Shown here: piece by piece, positions 1-8,195 of the stretch | Layout: the number at the start of each line of letters is the position of its first letter | How positions within the stretch are numbered: the first letter of the stretch is position 1 | NCBI RefSeq assembly: GCF_030812785.1 | Contig: NZ_JAUSTJ010000001.1 | Location: 744,001 to 808,000 of the forward strand | DNA from: Sphingomonas kyeonggiensis | GTDB taxonomy: Bacteria > Pseudomonadota > Alphaproteobacteria > Sphingomonadales > Sphingomonadaceae | DNA: 64,000 nucleotides | Direction of reading: 5' to 3' | Program-made: the position numbers and the translations under genes | The notes under the pieces: model-generated | What the model saw: only the letters and a program-made list of their open reading frames with translations | What the model was told of the DNA's origin: nothing | Database searches by the model: none

Positions 1-148
1 CAAAAGGCGAGGCTGGGAAATTTCGAACAATTCTAGATTTCTTATTTTTCTGAGGAGTACCTTCAGATGGCGCCGTGGCATTCCTACGACGCTTGGCGTC
101 AGGTTTTCCGGTGCCTTTTTCCGGTGCGGAGTTGGTTTCTTCCGACAT
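1..148 (-). CDS. 5' end of an unassigned gene (partial, runs off the window start)
   Basis: The minus strand reads open from an ATG at 148 to the window edge (49 codons), with GGAGGA three bases upstream on that strand. The visible N-terminus is hydrophilic and charged: a Glu/Ser/Pro-rich start, a KRRR cluster near residue 19, then KKSRIVRNFPASPF at the edge. No signal peptide or membrane segment is present. Base composition is clearly more AT-rich, and Lys codons are AAA/AAG-rich, compared with the rest of the window. That suggests a horizontally acquired gene at the edge of an accessory segment. I do not recognise the family; the missing C-terminal part would decide it. Confidence 0.55.
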   Translation of the reverse strand, partial: MSEETNSAPEKGTGKPDAKRRRNATAPSEGTPQKNKKSRIVRNFPASPF

Positions 149-284
149 GAGTCCTCCGGATAAAATTCGTTATCAACCAATCACAACGTTGGGCACAAAG
201 CAAGAACGATCCTATGTAGGCTTTGCTGACCCCAAGTAATTGTGGCAATTTGAGCCGGCCGCAAGAATAGCCCATGAAGGCAAA

Positions 285-686
285 GTGCCTCACCTGGTCC
301 ACATCGCCCTGATTGTTCGCGACTATGACGAAGCGCTCACCTTCTACATCGGCAAGCTCGGCTTCACGCTGGTCGAGGACACATACCAGCCCGAGCAGGA
401 CAAGCGCTGGGTGACGATCCGCCCGCCCGGTGCGCCGGAGAACGCCACCACCATCCTCCTCGCCCGCGCCGCCACCCCCGAACAGGAAGCGGCAATCGGC
501 AACCAGGCCGCGGGCCGCGTCTTCCTGTTCCTCGCCACCGATGATTTCGAACGCGACTTCGCCGCCTTCACCGCAGCCGGTGTACGCTTCGTCCGCGCGC
601 CCACCGATCAGCCCTATGGCAAGGTCGCGGTGTTCGAGGACCTTTACGGCAATCGCTGGGACCTGATCGAGCACCGCCAGGCCTGA
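285..686 (+). CDS. VOC-superfamily (glyoxalase/bleomycin-resistance fold) protein
   Basis: A single VOC domain: an N-terminal HIALIVRDYDEALTFY strand-helix typical of the family, then a GFTLVEDT strand, and a C-terminal YGKVAVFEDLYGNRWDLIE segment whose Glu is the usual metal ligand. VOC proteins bind a divalent metal and act as lyases, dioxygenases or antibiotic-binding proteins; the substrate cannot be read here. I prefer the GTG at 285, which has GAAGG four bases upstream and puts the first beta strand where the family has it. A TTG at 240 would add 15 poorly conserved residues. It is the first gene after the AT-rich left edge and stands alone. Confidence 0.8.
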   Translation: MPHLVHIALIVRDYDEALTFYIGKLGFTLVEDTYQPEQDKRWVTIRPPGAPENATTILLARAATPEQEAAIGNQAAGRVFLFLATDDFERDFAAFTAAGVRFVRAPTDQPYGKVAVFEDLYGNRWDLIEHRQA

Positions 687-760
687 TCGCCGCCGCCCCA
701 GATTTGCCTGCAAGCCCATGCAGCTATATCCTCCCGCCATCCGCCCTGGGGGGAACCGCC

Positions 761-1156
761 ATGAACACGCACAAGCTGCTGCAGGCCGCGCTTATCCTGT
801 TCGGTGTCGTCTGCTGCCTCGTCTATCCGCTCGCCATCGTCTGGCCCTCGGGCTGGGCCTGGCATGAGGGGTCGCCGGCCGCCTCCAACTATTTCCTGAT
901 GATCGTCGGGGTCTATGCGACGCTCGGCGTCTTCCTGATCCGCGCCGCCGCCGATCCGCAGGCGAACCGGTCGCTGATCCTCTTCGCCATCTGGTCGAGT
1001 CTGGTCCATGGGCTGATCATGGGCGCCCAGTCCTTCGCCCAGCCGATGCACATGGGGCACATCCCCGGCGACGTGTCGGCGCTGCTGATCATGGCGGCGG
1101 TGCTGGCCTGGCTGCTCCACGCCGATCGCGCCCGGGCCGCCGATGCCCCGGCCTGA
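761..1156 (+). CDS. small four-helix membrane protein (DUF6632-like)
   Basis: 131 residues with four predicted membrane helices: LLQAALILFGVVCCLVYPLA, NYFLMIVGVYATLGVFLIRA, LILFAIWSSLVHGLIMGAQS and DVSALLIMAAVLAWLLHA. Conserved-looking His residues lie in VHG and in the PMHMGHIPGD loop. The pattern resembles the uncharacterised DUF6632 membrane family, assigned from memory of its look rather than a search. The ATG at 761 follows a G-rich stretch (CTGGGGGGAACCGCC) and is preferred to an upstream ATG at 704 that would add an unlikely hydrophilic leader. The next small gene begins inside its last codons, so the two are probably cotranscribed. Confidence 0.75.
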   Translation: MNTHKLLQAALILFGVVCCLVYPLAIVWPSGWAWHEGSPAASNYFLMIVGVYATLGVFLIRAAADPQANRSLILFAIWSSLVHGLIMGAQSFAQPMHMGHIPGDVSALLIMAAVLAWLLHADRARAADAPA

Positions 1157-1400
1157 CGGCCTGCCCGCGCCGGTGCCACGCCTCGCCAGGGAAGCTGCGG
1201 CCCCCGAGCCGCATCCCCTCGCCACGCCCCAGACCGCCCGCGCCAGCATCCGCATAGGAGAACGCATCCTGCTCGAGGCCGAGGCGCGCGCCACGCCGAT
1301 CGGGCTGATCGCGATCGGCGGGATGGTCGCGGCGATCCTGCTCGCGGTGCCGCCGATCCTCCGCGCCGCCCGCGCGCCGCACCGGCTCCCGCCCGGCTGA
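1143..1400 (+). CDS. small single-pass membrane protein, hypothetical
   Basis: 85 residues: a Pro/Ala-rich N-terminus, an amphipathic RIGERILLEAEARA segment, and one hydrophobic helix (PIGLIAIGGMVAAILLAVPP) near the C-terminus. It overlaps the end of the preceding membrane-protein gene by 14 bases. No family is recognised. The hydrophobic helix and downstream position make it plausible, but compositional bias could also give such an open frame by chance, so it remains tentative. Confidence 0.45.
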   Translation: MPRPDGLPAPVPRLAREAAAPEPHPLATPQTARASIRIGERILLEAEARATPIGLIAIGGMVAAILLAVPPILRAARAPHRLPPG

Positions 1401-1481
1401 TGGATGCTCCCGTGCAACACTTGCCGGGAAACGATCCTACGGCACTCGCACAATAGGATTTCGTCTGATCCAAGCTTGCGG

Positions 1482-2306
1482 ATGGAACAGCAGGACCATC
1501 GTATCGCATTCGATCCCGCGCTATCCGCAGGGATCGATCCCTTCCACCCTCCCGCCACGGCATCTGCCGCGGCGGCGCTGCCGCCGGCCTTGCTCGACGC
1601 GCATGGCCATGACCCGGACGACTATGAATGGGTCCCGGTCCGGCGGAAGCATAGGCACGACGGCTGGTCGCCCGAGCGCCAGCGCAGCTTCATCGAGGCG
1701 CTCGCCGATCGCGGTTCGGTGACCGAGGCGGCGCAGGCGGTCGGCATGTCGGTCAGCAGCGCCTACAAGCTGCGCCGCTCGCCGGGCGGGGAGAATTTCG
1801 CCCGCGCCTGGAACATCGCGCTCCATCAGGCGGCGCTGCATCTTGCCGATGTCGCCTTCGACCGCGCGATCCACGGCACGGACGAGCCGGTGTTCGACAA
1901 GGAAGGCCGCCGGGTCGGGCGCCGCATGCGCATGAACGACCGGCTGCTGATGTTCCTGTTGCGCGCGCATCTGCCCGAACGCTACGCGCATGCCCATCGC
2001 GAGGCGCTGCCGCCCGGCGTCGTGCAACCCGGGCCCGGCATGCCGCTGGCAGCGGCGCTCGCCGCGCTGTCGCCCGTGGCCCCTGCCGATCCCGCCGCCC
2101 TGCTCTCGCCCGAGGCGCTGGACGATGCCATCGAGATCGCCGATCTCGCCGACGGCAAGCTGCCGCACTGGCTCTACGAGAAGTCCGAGGACGAGCAGGA
2201 CGAAGCGGTGCGGGCGGAGCAGGCTGCGATCGATGCGCGGATCGATGCCGAACTCGCCCGGCTGCGCGGCGAGCCCCCGTTCGATGCGGAGTTCGACGAC
2301 GACTGA
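1482..2306 (+). CDS. helix-turn-helix protein, terminase-small-subunit-like DNA-binding domain
   Basis: 274 residues from the ATG at 1482. Residues ~60-110 (SPERQRSFIEALADRGSVTE followed by AAQAVGMSVSSAYKLRR) form a helix-turn-helix of the kind seen in phage terminase small subunits and in many sphingomonad stand-alone proteins. The middle is helical with an RMRMNDRLLMFLLRAHLPERY segment, and the C-terminal third is acidic and Ala-rich (DDAIEIADLADG, EDEQDEAV). There is no large terminase subunit or other phage gene nearby, so a packaging role is unlikely. A chromosomal DNA-binding role of unknown target is the better reading. A copy of the GTGTACTT tandem element lies immediately after its stop. 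Confidence 0.75.
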   Translation: MEQQDHRIAFDPALSAGIDPFHPPATASAAAALPPALLDAHGHDPDDYEWVPVRRKHRHDGWSPERQRSFIEALADRGSVTEAAQAVGMSVSSAYKLRRSPGGENFARAWNIALHQAALHLADVAFDRAIHGTDEPVFDKEGRRVGRRMRMNDRLLMFLLRAHLPERYAHAHREALPPGVVQPGPGMPLAAALAALSPVAPADPAALLSPEALDDAIEIADLADGKLPHWLYEKSEDEQDEAVRAEQAAIDARIDAELARLRGEPPFDAEFDDD

Positions 2307-2310
2307 GCCG

Positions 2311-2352
2311 GCGAAAACACGCTTTTTGGCGTGTACTTCGTGTACTTTGAAC
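2311..2352 (+). repeat. GTGTACTT tandem element, copy 1
   Basis: An intergenic element whose core GGCGTGTACTTCGTGTAC (2328-2345) contains CGTGTACTT twice in tandem. It is preceded by GCGAAAACACGC and a T-run. Here ACACGC (2317-2322) can pair with GCGTGT (2329-2334) across a T-rich loop. It sits between two convergent genes. Copies 2 and 3 are at 11461 and 46917, in the same orientation. Confidence 0.8.
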
Positions 2353-2368
2353 CCGGCGCCGGGCCGGC

Positions 2369-3028
2369 TCAGAGCCCCCGGCGCCGCTTCCAGTCGAGCG
2401 TCACGCCGATGCGCTTGTCCCAGCTGCCGTCCCACTGCGTCTCCAGGCCGTGTGCCTCGAGCTCGGCGACGATCTCGCGGCCCACGGCCAGCGCGGCGTC
2501 CTCGCCTTCGTCACAGGCGCCATAGTTGAGGTAGAGCCCGCCGCCGTCCACCGCGCCCTCGGTGTCCTGCATGTGGTAAAAGGCATAGCCATGCGCCGGG
2601 GCGCCGGTCTCCTCGACCGCGCGGACCTCGTCCCAGATCTCGGTGGCGCCGCAATTGCCGCAGCAGCTGAAGTTCTGGCGGGCGATCACGCCGGCCTCTT
2701 CCAGCGCGGCGAAGGCGGCGTCGAGCCGGTCGCAATCGGTCTCCTCGGGCCATTGGCGCTCGGCATAGCGCTGCTCGGCCAGCGCCTCGCGCAGCGCCTT
2801 CTGCGCCATCGGGCGAAGCGCGTCGGGGGTCAGGTCGTCGGCAAAGGCGTCGGCCGCGTTGGTCAGGATCGCGTCCTCGTCATAGAAGCCGCTCGCCACG
2901 TCGCGGCGGATCTGGTCGCGCACCCATTCGGCCTTTTCCTCCGGCGGCGTCGCCGGGGGCGCCAGCACGGCCTCGGTTTCCGTCTCGGGCGCGCGCTTGC
3001 CGAACAACCGGCCGAACAGCGACTTCAT
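2369..3028 (-). CDS. DUF6891-like cysteine-containing protein, hypothetical
   Basis: 219 residues. The N-terminal ~45 residues are a basic then Pro/Glu-rich leader. The rest is an alpha/beta domain with NFSCCGNCGATEIWDE, GYAFYHMQDTEGAVDGGGLY, and a C-terminal W-rich strand (TQWDGSWDKRIGVTLDW). The CCGNC cluster and the YHMQDTE motif recall the uncharacterised DUF6891 family. The start at 3028 is chosen because GGAGG lies five bases upstream on the coding strand; ATGs at 3040 and 3031 are less well placed. Predicted cytoplasmic and monocistronic. No function is known to me. Confidence 0.7.
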   Translation of the reverse strand: MKSLFGRLFGKRAPETETEAVLAPPATPPEEKAEWVRDQIRRDVASGFYDEDAILTNAADAFADDLTPDALRPMAQKALREALAEQRYAERQWPEETDCDRLDAAFAALEEAGVIARQNFSCCGNCGATEIWDEVRAVEETGAPAHGYAFYHMQDTEGAVDGGGLYLNYGACDEGEDAALAVGREIVAELEAHGLETQWDGSWDKRIGVTLDWKRRRGL

Positions 3029-3103
3029 CATTTCCTCCATCGTCCGGAGGGCAAGATAGCAACTGCCGCGCGCTACGCCTATGCCGCGCGCCGCAAAAAC
3101 GGG

Positions 3104-4561
3104 TCAGAACATGCCCGGCACGTCGCGCTGCGGGACGCTCGGCTTTGCCGGAGTGAGCAGCTCGTTGCCGGGCGTCGCGGCGCCGGTCTCGTTCAGGCTG
3201 CGCGCCGCGGCGGTGGCGGTGACCGCGCTGATCGCGGTGCAGCTCTTGCCCTGGATGAAGTCGAGCGCGGCGCGGGTCGATGCCTCGCGCGGGTCGCCCA
3301 GCTGATAGGCGATGTCGTCCGATGCGCGGCAGCTCGCCTTCACCGTGCCGGCCAGGCCGGAGAAATAGGCGCCCTGATGGTCGCGATTCTCCAGCGCGAA
3401 GGCGATGATGCGGAAACGGTCGTCGCAGGCGGTCTTGTCGATCGCGATCTGGCCGACTGGCTTGCCATAGGTGTTGGTGCCGACCAGCGCCATATTGGTG
3501 CCGAGATAGGGCAGCATGCCGGCGGCGACGAGCTCGCTGGCCGATGCGGTGCTGGAGGTGCCGATGAACGCGATGCGGGTCGGCGCGATCGACTGGGTCT
3601 GCGGCGCGAAATAGGCGGTCTCGTTCTCCGCCGACTTGCTCGGGCGGAAGGTCATATAGTCGAACACGTCCGAGGTGCTGCGATTGGCCCCCAGCAGATT
3701 GCCCATCAGCTCGGCGATCGAGACCAGGCCGCCGCCATTGTAGCGCAGGTCGATGATGACCTCGGTCACCCCTGCCGCCTTGAACTGGGCGAAGGCGGCG
3801 CGCAGCGGCGAATCGGCGGTGTTGATGAAGGTACGCAGGTTGACATAGCCGACGCGGTGGCCGCCATCGTCGATGATCTTGGCGCCGTAGCGCGACGAGA
3901 CCGGGGTGAGGGTATAGTCGGTCTTGGAGATGGTCACCACGCGGGTGCCCGCCGCCGCGTCGCTCACCCGCATCACCCGGCTGGTGCCCGCGGTGCTCGG
4001 GCCGAGCGCGTTGGTCAGCGCATCGGTGCCGCCCGCGGCCAGGATGTCGCTGACATTCTGCAGGTTGCCGGTGGTGGTGCCGATCGCCTGGATCTCGGTG
4101 CCGCGGTCGATCCCGGCGGCCAGCGCGCTGGTGCCCTCGAAGGTCTCGGCCGAATAGAGGCGGTTGCCGCTCAGGTAGAGGCGGAAGCCGAAGCCCGCGC
4201 TCGAGCCCGAATTATAATAGGCATTCTCCTCGGCGATCGAGGTGACATAGGTGAAGTAGCGGTCGCGGCCCTGGGCGCGCGCGGTGGCGGTGAGCGCGTC
4301 GACATAGGCGCCGACGGTCGAATAGGGCGCCGGGTCGAGGCTGGCGGGCAGCGTCTCGGGGAAGAGATACCATTCGTTGAGCTGCGCGGCGGCCCAGGTC
4401 TGGCGTTCGCGCAGGCTGCAGCCTGCCGCCGTGGTGGGGGTGGGCGTCGGCGTGGAGGTGCCCGTCGATCCGCCCCCGCCGCCCGAGACGGAACCGCTCC
4501 CGCCACCGCCGCTGCAGCCGGCCAGGGAAAGCGCGATCAGGGCGGTCAGGGTGCGGCGCAT
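3104..4561 (-). CDS. S41-family (C-terminal processing-like) peptidase, lipoprotein
   Basis: 485 residues with a lipoprotein signal (ALIALSLAGC), so probably anchored in the outer membrane. A long Gly/Ser then Thr/Pro linker precedes the catalytic part. A PDZ-like region spans about residues 115-215. The S41 core is VIIDLRYNGGG, then TSSTASASELVAAGM with the nucleophile Ser in TASASE, then YGKPVGQ with the likely general-base Lys. This group is distinct from the housekeeping CtpA at 28349 in having the lipobox and long linker. The substrate is unknown; these enzymes usually clip periplasmic proteins. It stands alone, divergent from the 2H phosphoesterase gene. Confidence 0.88.
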   Translation of the reverse strand: MRRTLTALIALSLAGCSGGGGSGSVSGGGGGSTGTSTPTPTPTTAAGCSLRERQTWAAAQLNEWYLFPETLPASLDPAPYSTVGAYVDALTATARAQGRDRYFTYVTSIAEENAYYNSGSSAGFGFRLYLSGNRLYSAETFEGTSALAAGIDRGTEIQAIGTTTGNLQNVSDILAAGGTDALTNALGPSTAGTSRVMRVSDAAAGTRVVTISKTDYTLTPVSSRYGAKIIDDGGHRVGYVNLRTFINTADSPLRAAFAQFKAAGVTEVIIDLRYNGGGLVSIAELMGNLLGANRSTSDVFDYMTFRPSKSAENETAYFAPQTQSIAPTRIAFIGTSSTASASELVAAGMLPYLGTNMALVGTNTYGKPVGQIAIDKTACDDRFRIIAFALENRDHQGAYFSGLAGTVKASCRASDDIAYQLGDPREASTRAALDFIQGKSCTAISAVTATAAARSLNETGAATPGNELLTPAKPSVPQRDVPGMF

Positions 4562-4682
4562 CGGTGTCTCCTTGGCCCGAGCTTAGGCTCAGGAAATTTG
4601 CGAGTCATCCCCTTGTTATTGCCGGATTCGACTCAATGCACGGAAAGGAACATAAAGCGAACATATCAGGTGAGTCGAAAGC

Positions 4683-5198
4683 ATGGGAATGTCCGAGCCG
4701 GTCCTGTACGTCATGGCCAAGCCTCCGCCGGAGGTGCGCCCGGCCCTGCAGCGCTTCCGCAGCGCGCATCGGCTGGACGCGCATTATCCGCCGGACCACT
4801 GGCACAGCACGATGCTCAAGCTCGGACTTGCCCGAGACTGGGCGCCGCACCAGCTGGACCGGCTCCGCGAGGAACTCGGCGCGCTCTGTTTCGATCCGTT
4901 CGACATGGTGTTCGACGCGATCGACGGACGGGCGCTGCGGGGCCGCAAGGGGATGCCGGCGCCGGCGGCGTTCCACCGTGCGCTCCGCCGCGCCGCGCGG
5001 CGTTGTGGCGTGGAGCTGCCGGTGCACAATTTCTGGCTGCACCTCAGCCTCGCCTACAAGGGCATGGGCGTGCCGCGCGCACCGATCGATCCGGTCTCCT
5101 GGCGCGTGGAGGAATTCCAGCTGATCCGGAGCGACCATGGCCATGCGACGCTCGGCCGCTGGCCGCTAATCCAGCGCCAATACGCCTTAGCCCTGTAG
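4683..5198 (+). CDS. 2'-5' RNA ligase-family 2H phosphoesterase
   Basis: 171 residues with the two signature motifs of the 2H superfamily: HWHSTML (HxTx form) near residue 40 and WLHLSLAY (HxSx form) near residue 121. The paired His residues catalyse cyclic-phosphodiester hydrolysis or 2'-5' RNA ligation in ThpR-type enzymes. The natural RNA substrate is not known. The gene is convergent with ung and its last 12 bases overlap the ung 3' end. An in-frame ATG two codons downstream (4689) is an alternative start. Confidence 0.85.
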   Translation: MGMSEPVLYVMAKPPPEVRPALQRFRSAHRLDAHYPPDHWHSTMLKLGLARDWAPHQLDRLREELGALCFDPFDMVFDAIDGRALRGRKGMPAPAAFHRALRRAARRCGVELPVHNFWLHLSLAYKGMGVPRAPIDPVSWRVEEFQLIRSDHGHATLGRWPLIQRQYALAL

Positions 5199-5888
5199 CG
5201 GAGGCAGCGCCCAGTCGATCGGCTTCTGCCCGACGCTCTTCAGGAATTCGTTGGCCTTGGAGAAGTGCTTCGAGCCGAAGAAGCCCGAATAGGCGGAAAG
5301 CGGCGAGGGATGTGGCGCCTTGAGCACCAGGTGCCGCCCGCCCCGGTCGATCGAGTCGACGAACGCCGCCTTCTTCTGGGCATGGCTGCCCCAGAGCAGG
5401 AAGACCACCGGCTCGGCGCGGGCGTTGACCAGCCGGATCACCGCATCGGTGAACCGCTCCCAGCCACGCCCCTGATGCGATGCCGCCGCGCCCATCTGCA
5501 CGGTCAGCACCGCGTTGAGGAGGAGGACGCCCTGCTCGGCCCAATGCTCGAGGAAACCGTGCCGCGCCGGCGGGATGCCGAGGTCGGCCTCCATTTCCTT
5601 GTAGATGTTGACCAGGCTCGGCGGGGTGCGCACGCCCGGCTTGACCGAGAAGCACAGGCCATGCGCCTGGCCCTCGCCATGATAGGGGTCCTGGCCCAGG
5701 ATGACGACGCGGACATTCTCCAGCGGCGTCAGGTCGAGCGCGCGGAACCACTCGCTGCCCGCCGGGAAGATGCGCTTGCCCGCCGCCTTCTCGGCGACGA
5801 GGAACTGGCGCAGCGCCGCCATGTACGGATCGGCGAACTCGCCTTGCAGCGGTTCGAGCCAGCTCGGATGGAGTTTCACCTCGGCCAT
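5187..5888 (-). CDS. ung: uracil-DNA glycosylase, family 1
   Basis: 233 residues, full length for Ung. It removes uracil from DNA in base-excision repair. The water-activating motif [18 protein letters not shown] (catalytic Asp in QDPYH), the uracil-binding [12 protein letters not shown] and the leucine-loop motif [13 protein letters not shown] are all present. A second, different uracil-DNA glycosylase-fold protein (UdgX type) occurs at 37226. The gene overlaps the convergent 2H gene at its 3' end, and an endonuclease III-like gene lies just behind it on the same strand. The trio may form a small repair neighbourhood, although its members are not all in one operon. Confidence 0.97.
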   Translation of the reverse strand: MAEVKLHPSWLEPLQGEFADPYMAALRQFLVAEKAAGKRIFPAGSEWFRALDLTPLENVRVVILGQDPYHGEGQAHGLCFSVKPGVRTPPSLVNIYKEMEADLGIPPARHGFLEHWAEQGVLLLNAVLTVQMGAAASHQGRGWERFTDAVIRLVNARAEPVVFLLWGSHAQKKAAFVDSIDRGGRHLVLKAPHPSPLSAYSGFFGSKHFSKANEFLKSVGQKPIDWALPPLQG

Positions 5889-5919
5889 GGCCCTCCTGTC
5901 CGAAAGCCCGGGCGCGCTG

Positions 5920-6606
5920 TCAATTGCTACGCGAACGGCAATCGGTCCGAAGCGGGCAGCGGGCGCAATCGGTGGCGTCGAAGCGGCAGAGCGTCTGGCC
6001 CAGCTTCTTGGTGCCGATATGGAAATCGAGGAAGTCGCCGCCCTGCCATTCGGGCATCGCCGCGGTCACCGCCTCGCTCGCGTCGCGCCCCTCGGCGCTG
6101 CGCCGGACGAAGCCGGTGCGCTGGAGCACGCGCAGTACATGCGTGTCGACGATCAGCACCGGCCGGTCGAGCGTGCTGGCGTTGAGCGTCGCCGCCGCGA
6201 CCTTGCGCCCCACGCCCGGCAGCCGCTCGAGCCAGGCGAGCGCCTCGCCCAATGGCAGTGCTCCCAGGAAGCGCAGGTCGAAGGTCCTGCGCTCCGCCGC
6301 GATCCGCCCGAGCGCGCCGATCAGATAGCGCGCCTTGTCCTCGGCATGGGTGACCGCATGGATGGCGCGCAGCACCTCGGCCGGCCCCGCCGCCAGCACC
6401 TGGCCCGGCGTGCCGAAGCGCGCGACCAGCCGGTCATAGGCGGCCAGCGACACCGGGTCCTTGGTCCGTCCGCTGATCAGCGACTTGACCAGCGCTCCGA
6501 TCGGCGAGCGGCGCGGCAGGGGACCGGCGAGCGCGCGCATCGGCTCCAGCGCTTGCTGCCAGCGCGCAATATCGTCATGCCCATGGAAGCCGAAGCCCGA
6601 TTGCAT
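5920..6606 (-). CDS. endonuclease III-like HhH-GPD DNA glycosylase with a 4Fe-4S cluster
   Basis: 228 residues from the ATG at 6606. The helix-hairpin-helix [13 protein letters not shown] carries the catalytic Lys, and [10 protein letters not shown] carries the catalytic Asp of bifunctional glycosylase/AP lyases. The C-terminal Cys spacing C-X6-C-X2-C-X5-C ([17 protein letters not shown]) is the endonuclease III iron-sulfur loop. The N-terminal half ([16 protein letters not shown]) differs from classic Nth, where that helix reads SAQTTD, so this looks like an Nth paralogue with possibly different base preference. No clear ribosome-binding site is seen. A longer in-frame start at 6699 would overlap the divergent GFA gene and is less likely. 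Confidence 0.88.
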   Translation of the reverse strand: MQSGFGFHGHDDIARWQQALEPMRALAGPLPRRSPIGALVKSLISGRTKDPVSLAAYDRLVARFGTPGQVLAAGPAEVLRAIHAVTHAEDKARYLIGALGRIAAERRTFDLRFLGALPLGEALAWLERLPGVGRKVAAATLNASTLDRPVLIVDTHVLRVLQRTGFVRRSAEGRDASEAVTAAMPEWQGGDFLDFHIGTKKLGQTLCRFDATDCARCPLRTDCRSRSN

Positions 6607-6688
6607 GCGGCTATGAATAGAACATAATGAGAACGAGAACAATGGGGCAGCCCGCGCGTTGCCCCGCAAAAGAACAGAGGAGGAGACG

Positions 6689-7036
6689 ATGCCGTTCACC
6701 GGAAGCTGCCATTGCGGCGCGATCGCCTATACGGTCGACGAGGATCCGCCCCGCCAGGCGATGGCGTGCAACTGCTCGATCTGCCGCCGCAAGGCACCCC
6801 TCCACCACTTCACCACGCCGGACAAGTTCACCCTCCACACCCCGCGCGACGCGGTGGCGACCTATGAGTTCAACCATCACGTCATCCAGCACCATTTCTG
6901 CAGCAACTGCGGCGTCGCGCCCTTTGCCGAGGGCCGGGGGCCGAACGGGCCGATGGTCGAGATCAACCTGCGCTGCGCCGACGGGGTCGATCTCGATGCG
7001 CTGAACGTCCAGCAGTATGACGGGGCGGCCCGCTGA
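6689..7036 (+). CDS. GFA (glutathione-dependent formaldehyde-activating)-family protein
   Basis: 115 residues with the zinc-binding layout of the GFA/CENP-V fold: GSCHCGAIAY near the N-terminus, CNCSICRR near residue 30, and HFCSNCGVAPF near residue 75. The fold binds zinc through these Cys pairs. Only a few members act on S-hydroxymethylglutathione, so the substrate here is unknown. The start at 6689 has AGAGGAGGAG directly upstream. Divergent from the endonuclease III-like gene. Confidence 0.9.
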   Translation: MPFTGSCHCGAIAYTVDEDPPRQAMACNCSICRRKAPLHHFTTPDKFTLHTPRDAVATYEFNHHVIQHHFCSNCGVAPFAEGRGPNGPMVEINLRCADGVDLDALNVQQYDGAAR

Positions 7037-7063
7037 GACTGGCCGTGGCGGCGGGGCAGTGGC

Positions 7064-7447
7064 ATGGGGCCTCCCATGCACATGACTCACGATCCCGCCG
7101 CCCAGGCCGCCGAGACGATCGGCTTCGACCAGTTCCTCGCCGTCGATATCCGCGTGGGCACGATCGTCGAGGCCGAGGCATTCCCGGAGGCGCGCAAGCC
7201 CGCCTTCAAGCTGCTGATCGATTTCGGCCCGACGATCGGCCGCAAGCGCTCCTCGGCGCAGATCACCGAGCACTACACGCTCGAGCAGCTGCCGGGCCTG
7301 CAGGTCGCCGCCGTGGTCAATTTCCCGCCGCGCCAGATCGGCAAGTTCATGTCCGAGGTGCTGACGCTCGGCTTCCCCGATGCCGAGGGCAAGGTGGTGC
7401 TGTTCCACCCGAGCGAGAAGGTGCCGGACGGCGGCCGGCTGTTCTGA
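7064..7447 (+). CDS. csaA: CsaA-like tRNA-binding-domain protein
   Basis: Up to 127 residues forming one OB-fold of the Trbp111/CsaA/MetRS-C type: FDQFLAVDIRVGTIVEAEAF at the N-terminus, KLLIDFGPTIGRKRSSAQIT in the middle, and VNFPPRQIGKFMSEVLTLGF near the C-terminus. CsaA binds tRNA and has chaperone-like activity in Bacillus. Three ATGs are available (7064, 7076, 7082). The two later ones give lengths closer to the usual ~110 residues, and none has a strong ribosome-binding site. It lies 27 bases after the GFA gene and may be cotranscribed with it. Confidence 0.88.
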   Translation: MGPPMHMTHDPAAQAAETIGFDQFLAVDIRVGTIVEAEAFPEARKPAFKLLIDFGPTIGRKRSSAQITEHYTLEQLPGLQVAAVVNFPPRQIGKFMSEVLTLGFPDAEGKVVLFHPSEKVPDGGRLF

Positions 7448-7527
7448 CCGGTACCGCTAACAATTCCGATTGAAACGAGCCGGACACAAGCATAGCCTCC
7501 CCACAAAACAACAAGGGGAGGCACCTA

Positions 7528-8079
7528 ATGACCATGCGACTGGCGCTCGCCGCCATTGCCATGACGATTCCGGCCGGGCTCGCCGCGCAGACGGCACTGG
7601 CCGAGCCCGAGATCCTCAACAACGCCAATCCGGACAGCTTCCAGGTCTATGGCCTGCCGGGCGGTGGCAAGCCGCAACCGGTCAAGGACGCCAAGGTCCA
7701 GTTCGGCAAGGCGATCCGGGTCGAGACGCCGGGCGGCGGCAATGCCTGGAGCATCGGGGTCAACTCGCCGCTCCAGCTGGGGGTGAAGAAGGGCGACAAG
7801 ATCGTGATCGCCTTCTACGCCCGGGTGCAGAAGCCGGCCGAGGGCGCGACTACCGCCGAGATCGCCAACGCCCAGATCCAGCTCGCCGCGGCACCCTATA
7901 CCCGGCTCTTCGGCAACCCGGTCACCGTGGGTCCGGAGTGGAAGCTCTACACCGCCGCCGGCCATGCCGATCGCGACTATGCCAAGGGCGAGCTCGCCGC
8001 CGCGCTCCACATCAACACCGCCAGGCAGGTGCTCGATATCGGCGCGATGGCGGTGCTGAACTATGGGCAGAAGCCCTGA
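7528..8079 (+). CDS. secreted carbohydrate-binding-module-like protein
   Basis: 183 residues with a clean Sec signal (MRLALAAIAMTIPAGLAAQT, cleavage probably after TALA). The mature part is a beta-sandwich: NGxxSF-type opening (ILNNANPDSFQVYG), NAWSIGVNSPLQLGVKKGDK, and LFGNPVTVGPEWKLYTAAGH. This is typical of galactose-binding/CBM4-9-like domains found alone or in front of sphingomonad glycoside hydrolases. No catalytic domain follows. AAGGGGAGG precedes the ATG. A large inverted repeat lies just behind the stop. The ligand is unknown. Confidence 0.75.
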   Translation: MTMRLALAAIAMTIPAGLAAQTALAEPEILNNANPDSFQVYGLPGGGKPQPVKDAKVQFGKAIRVETPGGGNAWSIGVNSPLQLGVKKGDKIVIAFYARVQKPAEGATTAEIANAQIQLAAAPYTRLFGNPVTVGPEWKLYTAAGHADRDYAKGELAAALHINTARQVLDIGAMAVLNYGQKP

Positions 8080-8092
8080 CGCCTACAGCCTG

Positions 8093-8179
8093 ACCTGCTC
8101 CCCGGCGAAAGCCGGGGCCCAGGGTTTCTCTGCTGTGTCGCTTGTGACCCTGGGCCCCGGCCTTCGCCGGGGAGCAGGT
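8093..8179. repeat. 33-bp inverted repeat (GCGAAAGC family), terminator-like
   Basis: The arms at 8093-8125 and 8147-8179 are complementary over 33 bases with a single mismatch, separated by 21 bases. The arm core is CCCCGGCGAAAGCCGGGG, itself a small hairpin. It lies between the convergent CBM-like gene and ubiG, so a bidirectional terminator role is plausible. Related elements are at 37131, 39615 and 41424. Confidence 0.9.
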
Positions 8180-8195
8180 TGTCGCGGAATAACGG

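Noticed and set aside
1482..2306. Prophage remnant suggested by the terminase-small-subunit-like HTH
   Set aside because: No large terminase, portal, capsid or integrase gene is nearby, and composition matches the core genome.
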